This document shows, one piece after another, positions 1-12,618 of a DNA stretch of 64,000 nt; position 1 is the first letter of the stretch, and each line of letters starts with the position of its first letter. Both the position numbers and the translations under genes were made by a program. This DNA comes from Glomus cerebriforme. Its lineage: Eukaryota; Glomeromycota; Glomeromycetes; Glomerales; Glomeraceae. Under the pieces are notes generated by a model that saw nothing but the letters and a program-made list of their open reading frames with translations, made no database searches and was not told the origin of the DNA. The stretch lies in contig QKYT01000091.1 of NCBI GenBank assembly GCA_003550305.1, positions 111,642-175,641 of the forward strand, read 5' to 3'.

Positions 1-1296
1 AAAAAAAAAAAATAAATACATAAAAAATGAAAAATAAAATAAACCTTTATCACCCGGAAGTGGATTCCTAAAATGACTCATATAACGACATAAAAGTTTG
101 GATGGAAATATTATATGTTTACCGAAACAGGATAACATTTATTAAGTTATGTATATATTGAAAGAATCGTTGAAACGGAATCTGGATCTTAGCCGAAAAA
201 AAAAATTGAATTATATAAAAGATGGATTATATAAGCGGTAAATCAATACAAGATAGGCAAGATCCAAGATTGGAGGTTTTAATTGTACACACTTTTTTAT
301 TGAAATTTTTTTAGACTCTAGCTGCAATAATTAATATGAATTTATGAATAAGATAGATAGATATACTGCTTGAGTGCAATTCATGATTTATTTCTTCTTT
401 TCAGTCAGTTCAATTTAATTTTTATCAGTTTTCAAGTATAATATTTTGTCTAGTTCTAGATTTATAGTCGATGATCGAAATTTTATGTTTGATGGAGGAG
501 TATATTCTGAACATGAATCTTCAAAAATTCGATGAAAAATGGATTTTCCACGCAATGCGTGCAATATCACATGTACAAATGTTTTACACAAGCTCGATTA
601 ATTTCATGAATTATACCCTCGGCAATTCAGATATTTTTGTCTGAATTGTAGGATTGATACTCCTTCGTCGGAAAGAAAAAATTAAGGATAACATCATTTA
701 ATTATGCTCTAATTAATGGCTATTTTTTTTAGCGTTATGCATTATATTATAAAAGCTACTCCAAAATGTCGACAAGGATTTGACACGTGATTTGAGCATG
801 ATTAATCAGTTCAAATAATATTTGTTATGAAGTTTGAGTTTAAACAAAAATTAGTAAAATTAATGTGGCAAAATCATTTACATTTTAATATATTTATCTT
901 ATTACGAATATTTCCGTTAGGAATAGGAAATAAAAATCATATTCATTGTCGACATCATTTAAGGGTTAGTCGCCTTGGGAAAGAAGTCAAATAAACTTAA
1001 TTATTATGATTTATAACAATTCAATTTTAAAATTAATTTTTGATATAATATTTAAAAAAATTATTGTAAAATTAAAAAATTTGTGGCTCTGATGTTAATA
1101 GCGGAGGACTGGGTTGAGATCCCTTATATTAACATCAACAAAGAGAAAGCCGCGTTATTTACAAAGTTTTACAAGACAAATATCCATAAAATGCATTTGC
1201 TCAATCCATCTTTAAATTGATTATATAAAAAATCTAAAAAATTTTTTTCGAGCCAATTTATTAAAAATTATTAAAAAAAATTATAAATCTAAATTT
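1..1296. other. Intergenic sequence downstream of PRO1
   Basis: No convincing gene is visible on either strand. Two hairpins stand out: a short one at 623-648 (arms CAATTCAGA and TCTGAATTG) and a larger structured one at 1083-1153, listed separately. The rest is AT-rich with homopolymer runs. PRO1 ends at 1297 on the minus strand, so its 3' untranslated region should lie in the last few hundred bases. Confidence 0.6.
1083..1153. repeat. Long stem-loop of about 70 bases, possible structured RNA or element end
   Basis: An outer stem pairs GTGGCT (1083-1088) with AGCCGC (1148-1153). Inside it TGATGTTAATA pairs perfectly with TATTAACATCA, enclosing a GC-richer loop that contains GGGTTGAGATCCC, itself a small hairpin. 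The block is much less AT-rich than its surroundings. It is not a canonical tRNA: there is no cloverleaf, and the B-box-like string GGTTGAGATCC departs from the consensus. It could be a transposon terminus, a tRNA-derived SINE relic or a small RNA. Confidence 0.45.
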
Positions 1297-2862
1297 CTAA
1301 TATTTTTTCTCATTTTCTTCAGAATTCTTCAAAATAATAGCTAAATTATCTCTATGAATAACACACTCTGAATCTGCATATCCTAATTTCTCTTCAATTT
1401 CGTGACTTTTACATCCCTTAATTCGAGAAATTTCTGATGATGAATAATTCACCAATCCTTTTCCAATTGTAATCAATTCAACGGTTTCTTCTCCATGTTC
1501 ATTAACATGATGTTTTTCAAAAACTAAATTAACAGCTTGATTGGCCACAAAATTTCCTTCGCATTTCACGATACCAGCAGCAAATAAACTACTTTTTTGT
1601 TTTGTCTTTGTTACAGCTTTTACAGCACCTTCATCAATATATATAGTACCGGCTGTATGTAATCCATGTAATATCCACCACTTTTTATCCATCATTGGAT
1701 TGTCTTTGGCTATAAATCGTGTATGAATAGGAATTGATGATGAAGACGAATTTGGATCTACGTTTGATAAATGTTTTATAATTGAAATTATATTTTTTGG
1801 TGTTGAACCACGACTTATAATTGTTGTAACTCCGGCTGCCGTTGCAAGATCTGCTGCTATAAGTTTTGTTACCATTCCCCCAGTTCCCAATGAACTTCCA
1901 GGTGATGAAACCATAACTATCAAATTATCAAGTAAATTAAGAAATTTGTAGCTAAAGTATATAGATAATTAAAATACTATTTTTCAAACCTTGTTCTTTC
2001 AAGTCTCCCACATCTTCAACTATCTCGACAGGCTTTGCATTGGGATTTTTTCTTGGATTGTCCGTATATAGACAATCGACATCTGTCATCAAGAACAAAT
2101 AATCTGCATTTACCATACCAGCTGTTATAGCGGATAAAGTATCATTATCTCCAAATTTAATTTCCTATAAAAATATCTAGAGTGAAAAATTATTCAAATT
2201 TTCTTTTTTCTTTTTTTTTTTGGAATTTCGTATTATGACTTACGCTCACAGAAATTGTATCATTTTCATTGACAATCGGAACAACACCGATTGCTAACAA
2301 TTCAGTAAAAGTATTGACAGCATTAAGATATTGAGTTCGCTATAAATATAAGCAATAACAAAAAAAAAAATCTATTTAATTAAAAATAATAAAGAAAATT
2401 AAGATACTAAATAACTACTAATATTTTTACATCAGAAAGATCATGACGAGTCAAAAGTATTTGTGCAATCGGTTGATTAAGTTGACTAAAAAGATCGTCA
2501 TACATCCTCATTAATCTTCCCTGACCAACCGCAGCAACGGCCTAAAAAAAAAAGAAAAATCTATATTAATTATATAAAATTTCTTAATTCGAATCTGACA
2601 ATTAGATTATCACCTGAATTGCAGATAATTTTTTAGGTTTTTTATCCATATTTAATCTTCTTAAACCAACTCCAATAGCTCCACTTGTAACCAAAACTAC
2701 TCTATGACCTAAAGATCTAAGTTTCACAATAGTTTCAACCATAAGTGAAAGATTTGATAATAAAGGTAAATTTGTTTCTTCATCGCATATTGATGAAGTT
2801 CCAAGTTTTATTACAATCGTTAACGATTGTGATTTGCCTGTTCGAGAAGTTTTGTGCGACAT
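1297..2862 (-). CDS. PRO1: Glutamate 5-kinase with C-terminal PUA domain
   Basis: Phosphorylates L-glutamate with ATP to gamma-glutamyl phosphate, the first and normally proline-inhibited step of proline synthesis in the cytosol. Five exons read on the minus strand: 2614-2862, 2431-2541, 2244-2339, 1990-2164 and 1297-1916, all GT-AG, giving 416 residues without a break. The amino-acid-kinase domain shows VIKLGTSSI near residue 17, [11 protein letters not shown] near 57, [18 protein letters not shown] and the GTGGMVTK signature near 221. A PUA domain ([13 protein letters not shown] onward) covers about residues 298-385. Length and domain order match fungal PRO1. The first ATG is used because the kinase core begins a few residues later. 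It starts 195 bases from the divergent gene at 3058. Confidence 0.95.
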
Positions 2863-3057
2863 TGTCGATGAAAAAAAAAATAAATTGGAAACTGGATGGT
2901 ATATATATAAGGTGCGACGATCATCGCAGTAAGTATCATGATTTCAAACCCCCAAAAATTTGGGGTAAGATTAATCATAATCTACATCTCTTTAAAGTAT
3001 TATATATATATTTCCAGAGAATTTAATTTAAATTAAAATTCAAGCAATAATCTTGAT
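2863..3057. promoter_or_regulatory. Short divergent promoter between PRO1 and the small basic gene
   Basis: Only 195 bases separate two start codons that point away from each other, so both promoters must overlap here. The stretch holds a TA-rich block (ATATATATAA near 2901) and beside it the near-palindrome GCGACGATCATCGC at about 2914-2927, a plausible factor site. No factor is assigned. Confidence 0.5.
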
Positions 3058-4042
3058 ATGTCTTCTGATACAACAATTGTTTCAAGAAAATCATTATTCA
3101 GTGAACAAGAGGATTTTAGTGATGAGAATTTTATAGATGGCTTGAGAATGAAATTGTTTGAAAGATTGAGTAGTGAAGTTGTATATATGGATGGTATGAT
3201 GTTTTTTATATATATTATGATTATTTTCATTGCGTTTTTTGACTGATAAACTCTTAAAGATGACAGTAAAGAAATTGGAAAAGGATCTCATGAATTAGAA
3301 AATGATGATAATGAACAAAGTATGATTCAGTAGAAAATTAATAATCTAATTCATTTTTGAAAGTTAAAAGAAAATTTTTTTTAGTAAAAATTGGTGATAA
3401 TTATAACAGTATTTCGTTTGTTCGCACGTGGTCCTCCTACAAAGATTTCTCTTGAATCAAAGGAGATAAGAGATTATAATGAGCTTGTAGAACAAATGCT
3501 AAGGAGTAAAGCTGATAACGATGAGTTAAGGTACATAACTCAAATTCTTTTGCAAGAAGTAAATTAAAGACAAATTATTTATTTATTTATCTTTACATTT
3601 CATTATATAAAAAGAGATAAAAAAGATGATCCAGATCATATGAAAAGAATAAATTTAGTGACAGTAACTTTTAAACAAATTATTCAGGAATCAAAAATTC
3701 CATGGGAACGTCATTTAATACCTCATAAAGTATTGTATGTTCCTTACAAAGAAGCAGAACAAAAAATAAAACCAAAACGAAGGAAAAGTAAGAAGAGAAG
3801 AGATGCCGAGAAGAAAGGTAGTATTTTTAACTTAATTTAAATATTTAGAGAATACATTTATTTAATGATTTGGTTTAAAAGGGTTAGTTAAGAAACAAAA
3901 TCATGGTGGAAGTTGCCCCGGTTGGCCGACAGGCGATAAAGGATATGCATATGGGTGGAGGCCAAGTATTATAGAACAATGTTCTAAAATTCTATCTAAA
4001 AGAGAGATGAGGAATTTTCGAAAAGGAACTAGGTCTAAATAA
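3058..4042 (+). CDS. Small basic protein of unknown function, possibly nucleolar
   Basis: Five exons, 3058-3193, 3260-3319, 3410-3530, 3615-3817 and 3882-4042, join through GT-AG introns into an open frame of 226 residues. The N-terminus is acidic. An IFRLFARGPPTKISLE segment follows near residue 66, then a Lys/Arg block (KPKRRKSKKRRDAEKK, about 158-173) that looks like a nuclear or nucleolar localisation signal, and a C-terminal segment rich in Gly, Trp and Pro (GWPTGDKGYAYGWRP). I do not recognise the family with certainty; the FRLF segment and basic tail recall small conserved fungal proteins of unknown function. Five clean exons in one frame make it a real gene. It diverges from PRO1, which suggests housekeeping expression. 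Confidence 0.7.
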
Positions 4043-4303
4043 AAAAGCAAAATTAGAAGATTCCAAAAGCAAACATAGCACACTTTTTAAAAGTCACTTA
4101 TAATGGATATTTAATAATATAATAATAATTAGTGCCATATAAATAATGAAACTTGCTATTTATTAAAACTATCAACGATAGTTCAAAATATTTAATGAAT
4201 TTTATCTGAGTAAAATTATATTAAAATTACAGGTTTACATTATATTTAAATACAAAATTTAATCATTTAAAAATAAAATTCAATTTAAAATTATCTAATC
4301 GAA

Positions 4304-7300
4304 TTAAGCAATGTTTGCAAATAATTCTTTGCGTAATTCTTTAACAGTGTCAGAAATATTTGCTAAAGGATCTTTTTCAGCAACAGCAATAGTTTCCAAT
4401 AATTTTTCTTTAACCGATGATGATGACATTAATGGAGTATCTATAAAAAAACGATTAATAGTTAATTGAATATAAAGACATAATAGGAATATTTGAAATG
4501 CTCGAAAATTCATTCACCTTTAATTTTGTTAACAACTTTCTTCAAAGTATCTAAACTTGCAGTACGAACTGCCACATATTTTGTATCCGATAATCCTTCT
4601 TTCAAACCTTCAAATATACTATTCAAAGTTTCTTCTTCAAGTGTTTGAATCTGTTGTCCACTAAAGTCCAATTTTTCAATAAATTTTTCAAGAGATTCTA
4701 ATGCACTTAAACGTACATTCCAAACATTCTTTCCAGATTTCAAAGAGCTTGCCAATATCATACCAAGTTCTTTAGAATGTTGTACTATGTAATAATAATG
4801 AGATTAAAAATTAGATTTAAAATTTACAGATATGAAAAATGATGAAGAATTTCTTACTTTGAACATCTTTTTTCTTTGGCCAAACTAATCCGAGACATTT
4901 CATTGCACTTGCTTTTACCAATAAAAATAATGGTCTTTCATTTGCATCATCCTCGTCCATTTCATCAGGATCTTGCTCACCTACCACCAACTCAATTAAA
5001 AATTCTCTGACTTCGGGATAGATAACTAATGTATCACTATAAGTGTCGGCAAATTTTCCAAGATTATCAATACAATTACGCCTGTATTGCTTATTCGCTT
5101 TTTTACTTTCGCGCACAAGAACCTAAAATTAAAAATTATTTATTAAACACTATAACTAGTGAATTATTTAAAATTCGATAGATTAAAATTTAAATACATT
5201 AGTTATAATATCTAATTGTGCACGATTTTCGTTATCTTCAAAATATTCTCGACAAGAAATAGAAGCTGTAGTCAACGCTTCAATAAGAGCTTCTTTTCCA
5301 GCCCAAGTTCTTCCTGATAATCCATCCAATAATAATGGAAGAACTTGTTGCATATATGGTATCAAACTTTGTTCTGTAACAGATAAAAAAAAAATTACAA
5401 AAACGAGCTATGGAAAAAGTAAAATTACATGAAAGATAAAAACCTATTGATTTAGCAACATCGGCTATTGTTAATGCAGCTTGTCTTTTAGTGGGCCATG
5501 AAGGTGATTTCAATAAGGTCGACAATAGAGAAATCAATTCACTTAAATACAATTTAATTGTTCCTGTGGACCCTATAATTTTATAATAAATCCAATTATT
5601 AAATATTCGAAAAATCACTTTTTTTAAAAAAAAAACATTGTACCTTACCAGCAGTATTATCCTCCCAAACATCATCCCACACACTTTTTATGCTCGAATC
5701 AGAATCATGTTTGCCATAATAAGTAAGTGGTAAGACTTCTACATAAATCCTCTTTAATTCATCAGAAGCATGCTTTGATATCTCAAGCACCGTAATCCCA
5801 GCAATTGATCTAATTTCCCCTTCTAAATAAAAGTTTAAATATATAATATTTTACAACAATCCACGTTTAATAATATTTGTGAGACTTTGAATATTTATAC
5901 GTACCACTATTTTCACAATAAATTTTCTTCAAATGCTCGATAAACTTGGCTAAAGTGTTGTTAGAGGTTAAATGTGCAACATAACCAACAGTAACAGCAT
6001 ATGATTTGCGAACTGCGGGTGAAGTGTCAAGAATAGACCCACTCAGAGCTTTCAAATAAGTATTAGCATGAGGTCTTATTATTTCAGCTTTTTTAATACA
6101 CATTGACACTAAAAATCTTGCACAACCGGCCTATTAATATTTAAATGAAATTTTTTTTTAAAGTATTAATCAAAGGGAACTTAATTAGTTCAAAATTAAT
6201 TATAAATACCTTTGTTGGCAAACCAACTCCTTTGCGTATAAGTTGAAGCAATTTAGGAGTCAGGTCTTCTATAACCTTTTCATCTATATAATCAATACAA
6301 GATTCAATGCCTTCCATCATTGGAGACATTTTAGTAGCTGATAAACGGGTATTTTCAAGCTATAAAATAGTGGAACATAAATATTGTAATAATTATATAA
6401 ATATCAATAACAATAATCCAAACCTGTTCCTGCGTGACATCGTATTTTTCGACATGAAAACTTAAATAATCTATCAAGTTCAACCAATTTTTAGTAAAGA
6501 CATAACTGAATAATAATAATAAAACATTAATTACATACTCATGACTTGAGGTTCCATGCTAGATAAGCCCTCTAATAACCTATCAACAATTTCTGCAATA
6601 TGCGGTTTTAATAATTCTTTAGCGGTTTCACATATTTTAAGAATTGTTGCTAAAGAAAACTTGCGAACATCCTCGGCATCTGATACTAATCCTTTCGATA
6701 ATAAGAAAGGCATTACGATATTCATAATTTTTTGTCCATTTTCAATGGACACGTTAACAGGATCACAATATTTCACTGTAACTTTTGTTAATGTGCGACA
6801 GGTTTTAAATGCTGCTATTCGCACACTTTCCTAAATAACAAATTTGAATGTTAATGAATTTACATTCAAAAAATGAGATAACTTAAATACAAACTTTGAT
6901 ATCGTCCAAAGCTCTAAAACTCATATTCCATAAATCTTGCAAATATGGCTCGAGTTGTTGAATTTGTCTTCCTTGTAACAAATCCGTTAAAGCATTGGCA
7001 CTGTAATAAAAACGGGTTACATAAGTAAAATGGATTAAAGAAAAGGCAATTATTTGGTAAACAGACTAAAAAAGTACCTAGATTCTCTAGTTCTCCATAA
7101 CCTATCACTAAGTCCTTTAAGCAAATCTTTAACAATTACATCAAAATATTCATCAATAGTATTTTTTGGATCTTTAACTAAAGTTTTCCAAATACTTGTC
7201 ATAGCTTCATTTACTTTAGGGTTAGGATCATATTGAAATCTATATAATCTAGGTATTAAATCTTTCAAATACGGCTCCAATTCCTTTTCAGCTTGAGCGA

Positions 7301-10300
7301 TAATAGATGAGAACCCAAATGCCGCTCCTTTACGTGATTGCCACATAGCATTATGACTGGCTAATTGCATAAACTTATAAACCAATTCTGGCTGATTCAT
7401 ATCAGATGCCAAAGAAAGAATAGATTGATAAGTTGAAATGGCTGATCCATCAGGAGTTTGACCGAGTGTATTTGATTCAAATAACTGGGTGTCTCGTTCT
7501 ATTGTTTCTTTTGGACGTTTCCCCTCGCTAAACATTCCAACAAGAGAATCAACAAGCTGTTCTTTCATTTTTTGATCTCCTAATTCATAAACGAGACCGA
7601 TACCTTTGGAAGCAACTTCCTGAGTAAATTCTTTTAAAATAAAGGCAAGGTTCGAAATTAGTATTCATTTATTTATTGAAAATAATAATAAAAAAATATG
7701 AATACCATCGCGGTCTGCTAAAAGAAGAGAAAATGCTCCATGTATTTTGGGTAAAGCAGCCTAAATTAAGGTGTATTTATATTAAAAAACATTTTGCATC
7801 ATTTATAAATAAATTGCTTTCATATTACCTTGACAATTTCATGTTTTGAACAGAACTTTACTAAACATAACATCCAAACACAAACAGCTTTTTTCACTGC
7901 TGTTTTGTTTGAAGGCAACAAATTATCAAATATCTTATTTAAAACTCCTTCCATCACAGAATTATCAATTGAAATTGGTGGAGGTGAAACGTCAGCTAGA
8001 TCCAAATATTGATCCATTTCATTACTTTCCCATCCTGCAGTTATACAGGTGATAGACGCACCAATAGTGAAATGTACCTCTACTTGTTTATTAATAGTGG
8101 TTGCTAAGTCATAGAATAACGTTAAGACCTTTTCTGCATATTTAGGTTCTCCAAGTGCAATATGACCAAGTGCAGTAATAGATGTTTCTTGGATCTAATA
8201 TACAAAAATATTTTTAAATCAAATAACATAATGAACATTTTCAAACTAATAACAAATATACCTTAACATCTTTAGTGGTCTTAACAATAGTAATTAGTTT
8301 ATCCACAATATTTGTAAAAATATCTGCAGTAAATGAATTTTCATCCGGTCTTCCTTTTCCCTTATCGTTGATATTTGAGAAAATCGGTAACGAAGTATAT
8401 CTACCAGCTTCACCTAAAGCTTTAGACGCGCCGATAACACGCAAACTAGTAGATGAATCTAAATCTTTAGCAATTACTTCGACTGTTTCTGTTAAAAGAT
8501 TTGGTGGCACCATAGATTTAAATGTTGTAGGATATCGGTAAGTCAATCTACCAATAATATATCCCAAAGCAAGAATGCTTCCGTGATGATATTCAACGGA
8601 TATCTATTTATAATTAAATATTTTATTAAATAAATATTTTTTTTCCTTTCTTTTTTTTCTGTTAAAAAATTAAAATTCAAACCTGTCGAGATTGGTCTCT
8701 TGCAATTGTTAAGAATTCCTTTATTAAATCTTGAATATTTATGCACCGCTCAGGATTATTTTCTAATTCACTTGTGCTCACTATACCAAGGACATGGGCC
8801 ATGGAATTACGTACTTCAAGCTTAATTATACTCATGAAAGTCTACAAAGCAATATATATATATGTTAATAAATATTATTATTTATATGTTAAAAATAAAT
8901 TTGTTTGTTTAGACATTAACTTTTAGCCAGCTGATTCGATTTTCATAAGATCGAGAAAGAGAAGATGGACCAAGAGATATAAGTTCCAAAAGGCACGATG
9001 ATGCAGTAGACTGCAATAATGTGTCTTACATTTATTTTAAGAAATTAAATGTTAACGAGTAAATAAAAATAACAATAAACCATCAAAAAACATATATATT
9101 TGGTTACCTATTTGACCTTTGTTTGATAAGCCTTTCTCGATTAACCCAAGATATACATTAAGTGCTCCGCTATGCTGAGGCTCGTCCAATTCCATCTGAT
9201 CAGTCATCATCTGATCAGCCTTCCATTGTTCTCTTATCCAATTTTTAACTCGTATACGTGTATTAGAATCAAATAATTTAGTTTCACCATCTAGTTCATC
9301 AGCTAATTCATCAATTAACGCAGTTGAATCTGCATTTATAATCATTAAATTTCTAAGAAATCGCAAAATGTTAATATAAACTTCTATACGATATCCCATA
9401 ACATACTTTTGTCCAGTAGATTGGTTAAAGTTAGAGTGTAAAGTATCAACTAGTTGAGGAAGAGATGATGCATCTAGAAACATAGTTGAAGATAGATTAA
9501 GTTTAGACCGGTCAGAATGTTTAGGCCGTTCGATTTTCTCCATTCGATGTTCAGATTTATTGTTAATAAAATTAACAAATTCCAAAAAAGAAGGTATTTT
9601 AATTTCATCTTCCGGCTGGTTTGGATAAAGCTTAGGAGATCTTGGATTAGGAAACGCTAAACCACGGGATGCCATCTCTCTAACTTCTAACTTTTCATCA
9701 GCTGAAGCAAGAAGACAAATATATCGAGAGAGAATATGAGAAAATGGAAATAGCGTTGCTGCATATTTAACAGCACAATAACGCGCTTGATGTCCTGGCT
9801 AATTATTTTTAAAATAAACAAAGAACTTAATTTAGTTTAGTTAACCTGAAATGAGTTATATAATAATAACAAATTAAATATTTTACTGTTGACACGAACT
9901 TTATCTACGTTTTCCTCCAAGATACTTTCAATCGTTCTTATATCATTCTCATTGGCCCAGATTTCAATATTTTGATATGTTTCCACCATATTAGATAAAG
10001 CTTCTTGGACAGATACTTTAACATTTTTCGTCTCCATTGTGACAGCCATAAAAAAATTCGCAAGTACAGATAAATCTTTACGGAAAATCTCTGGAACTGT
10101 TATTTTAAAATTTTTATTAATATTCAAAATACGTGACCATTTCGCGAAATCAAGAAATTATAAATACCTCGTTTTGCCAGTAAACTAACCGCCACATATG
10201 CGAATCCTCTCAAGTCCTCTTTTTCTGGTTTTAAGGTCTCGTTATCTAATATATGCATTAGGAATATTTAGAAAAATCGCTTGACTCGTAATCAATTTAG

Positions 10301-11599
10301 AAATCATACGTAACATACCAGGTTGATTAATAAACTTAAGTAGTCCAGATAATAAAACTGGAGCAACAGGCTTTAACCGCGAAGAATCGCTCTAAAGGGT
10401 ACAAATTTTTAATGTTGAATTCTTATTAAGAAAAAAAAATCAAAATACTTACCATTCTCGCTACCCATTGAACAAAGTACATTCCTTGATTTTGCAATTT
10501 TGCATTGGTTGTGGGACCTCAAAAAATCATAAAGAAATGATAAATATTTATTATCCTATTATAATTAAATATTAAGATCATTATGTGTCCTTACCATAAA
10601 GACAATCAAATGATACTTGAATCATAGCGGGGAATGTATTGGTTGCTAATCTGGATTTACAAAGATAACCTATAATCTTATATCTAAGAGATGGAGAAGC
10701 TGGATGACGCATTGAATCTTGCTGGCCTAATTAAAAATTAAATTAATAATTGGTTCAAAAACACAATAAATAAAGATAATGTATAGTACCTTGTTTTGCA
10801 GCAGATCCAGGATTACTACCTTGGTATAAAAAATATAAACCATCCACAACCTAAATATTTGTTTAAATATATTATTTATTCCTCCATAAACCTAATCTTT
10901 GACCAATAGAATCCTTTAAATACCATTTTATCTTCCAAATTTGGTTGCTTGATTTTCTTAAGACCGTTTTCACCACCTCCAACAATTTCATGAGCCGAAT
11001 CACATGACGCAGCCAATAATATCAAGAATTTCTTAAAGTTTATATCATCAGACAGTGAATCTGGTAATATTACAAAAGAATTAACAAATCGAAGAATTCC
11101 CATCTAAATTCGCAAGAAACGAATGTTAGAAAATGAATTATCAAAAGCATACTTTAATATTACAAATAAAAGGTTAATGCTAACCTTAATTAATTTTAAC
11201 TCCGAATTTTTAGAAGCCCATTGTGCTTTTCCATCATTAGTTACGAACTTAACAGCATTTACACTAAGTCCTGGCGGAACTGGTTGTAATTGAACAGTTT
11301 GGGGATTTTGAGATCCTTCTTGTTGTCTATTTTATAGTTTATTTATAAGTAAATAATTTTATTAAACACGTAAATTAAGATTATCTTACCCAATAGCAGG
11401 TTGCTGATTTGGTTGCCTAGGCTGAATAGGCGTATATAGAATAACATCTAGGAACGATTCTAGCAAAAATTTAGCATCACCAAGATGTGATGCAAAATCA
11501 ATTGGATCAAGATCAGAAGGCGAATCTGCCTCTTTTGGTTTATACTTTCGTAAAACCTATCATAATCGAAGTACAAATTTAAATATATTTTATTAATTA

Positions 11600-11631
<32 letters not shown>

Positions 11632-12304
11632 CTTTTAATTACCAAAAGTATAATATGTATCAATGTTTGTTTTTGATTAAGAGGTTTTGAAGCAATGCCT
11701 TTAACTAGACTTGGTAGATTTGTGATTTGTTCCTATTCAAAATATAATGAAACTTCTTAATCAACGAAAAAATTTCTGATTCTTTCATATGATGAAAGAA
11801 AAGCGAGTTACTGATATTACCTCCTTACCTCTTCCGTTATTCTATCATAAGCCATCTCAAGATACATAATACCAAAATTCTTAACAAATAATGATTTAGT
11901 GACTTTTTCTGCACAAACAAGATCCAAAAGAGACGCTAATGGAAGTTTGATATTTGTTTTAGGCCGAACACGTTTGTTTATATGAGATAAAATACTCATC
12001 ACCTAATTAAACAAATAATATTTAGTAATTTTTTTTAAAAAAATATTTTTAACTCAATTTAAGGATATAATAAATTTTTTCAACCTTAGTTCTCACAACT
12101 TCATGCGGACTTTCCAATTTTAGAAGAACAGGGCTTAAAAAAATATTAAGAACCTTTTCTAACTGCTGATCAGTATCAGCAAGGGCAAATCGAAGTTCCA
12201 CATTTTCAAGCAATTCTGAAATTAATTCATTTTTCATTAATTTAAAATTATATTCAATTATTTTTCTCTGGAAAAATTCTAATACCTATTTCTTTTTCTG
12301 CCAT
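4304..12304 (-). CDS. ECM29: Proteasome adaptor and scaffold protein ECM29
   Basis: A giant HEAT-repeat protein that binds the 26S proteasome and bridges the 20S core and 19S cap for assembly control and stress remodelling. I read 31 exons, minus strand: 12286-12304, 12085-12215, 11829-12002, 11643-11732, 11390-11556, 11185-11326, 10924-11103, 10790-10850, 10595-10726, 10453-10517, 10319-10391, 10168-10245, 9887-10096, 9108-9794, 8921-9024, 8683-8841, 8262-8603, 7829-8194, 7706-7760, 7078-7630, 6895-7000, 6539-6830, 6424-6470, 6210-6359, 5905-6130, 5649-5822, 5444-5572, 5198-5373, 4858-5122, 4518-4784, 4304-4440. They join in frame to about 1,918 residues, close to yeast and human orthologues. 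Diagnostic segments are VELRFALADTDQQLEKVLN near the N-terminus, EPQVMNYLSFHVEKY, KMSPMMEGIESCIDYID and SGRTWAGKEALIEAL. The first exon is only 19 bases. A few acceptors (9794, 9024, 6470) were chosen for frame and family fit and need transcript support. Confidence 0.93.
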
Positions 12305-12618
12305 TCTATTCCTATATATAAAGAATCAATTAATCAACAATAAATTATTTCAATTAAAAATTTTTATAGGTGATTTTATAATATTATGGATTTGTTAAGA
12401 AAGTTTGAAAAAAATGAAAAAATGATCGTAAAATTTGGCGTATTTATAAAAAAAACCTCGTCGATCTCTTCGATCAACAAACATTTGCGTAATACCATTT
12501 TGCGATCTAAATTTGTATTGCGTAATGGTATGTGGTAATGTAATAAATTTTCACCGTAGGCAATTACGAATACTTTGACGGAATCATTTTTTTTTTCCGG
12601 GAAATTAACTTTGTTACA
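12305..12618. promoter_or_regulatory. Divergent promoter region of ECM29 and PGS1 with inverted repeat
   Basis: The start codons of ECM29 (12304, minus) and PGS1 (12619, plus) lie 314 bases apart and face away from each other. In the middle ATACCATTTTGCGAT (12492-12506) is nearly the reverse complement of ATTGCGTAATGGTAT (12517-12531), with a 10-base loop. The direct repeat TTGCGTAAT also occurs at about 12485 and 12518. This could be a paired binding site. No match to the yeast proteasome element GGTGGCAAA was seen. Confidence 0.45.

Noticed and set aside
1083..1153. tRNA gene
   Set aside because: There is an acceptor-like stem and a B-box-like string, but no cloverleaf, a long central stem, and several mismatches to box consensus.
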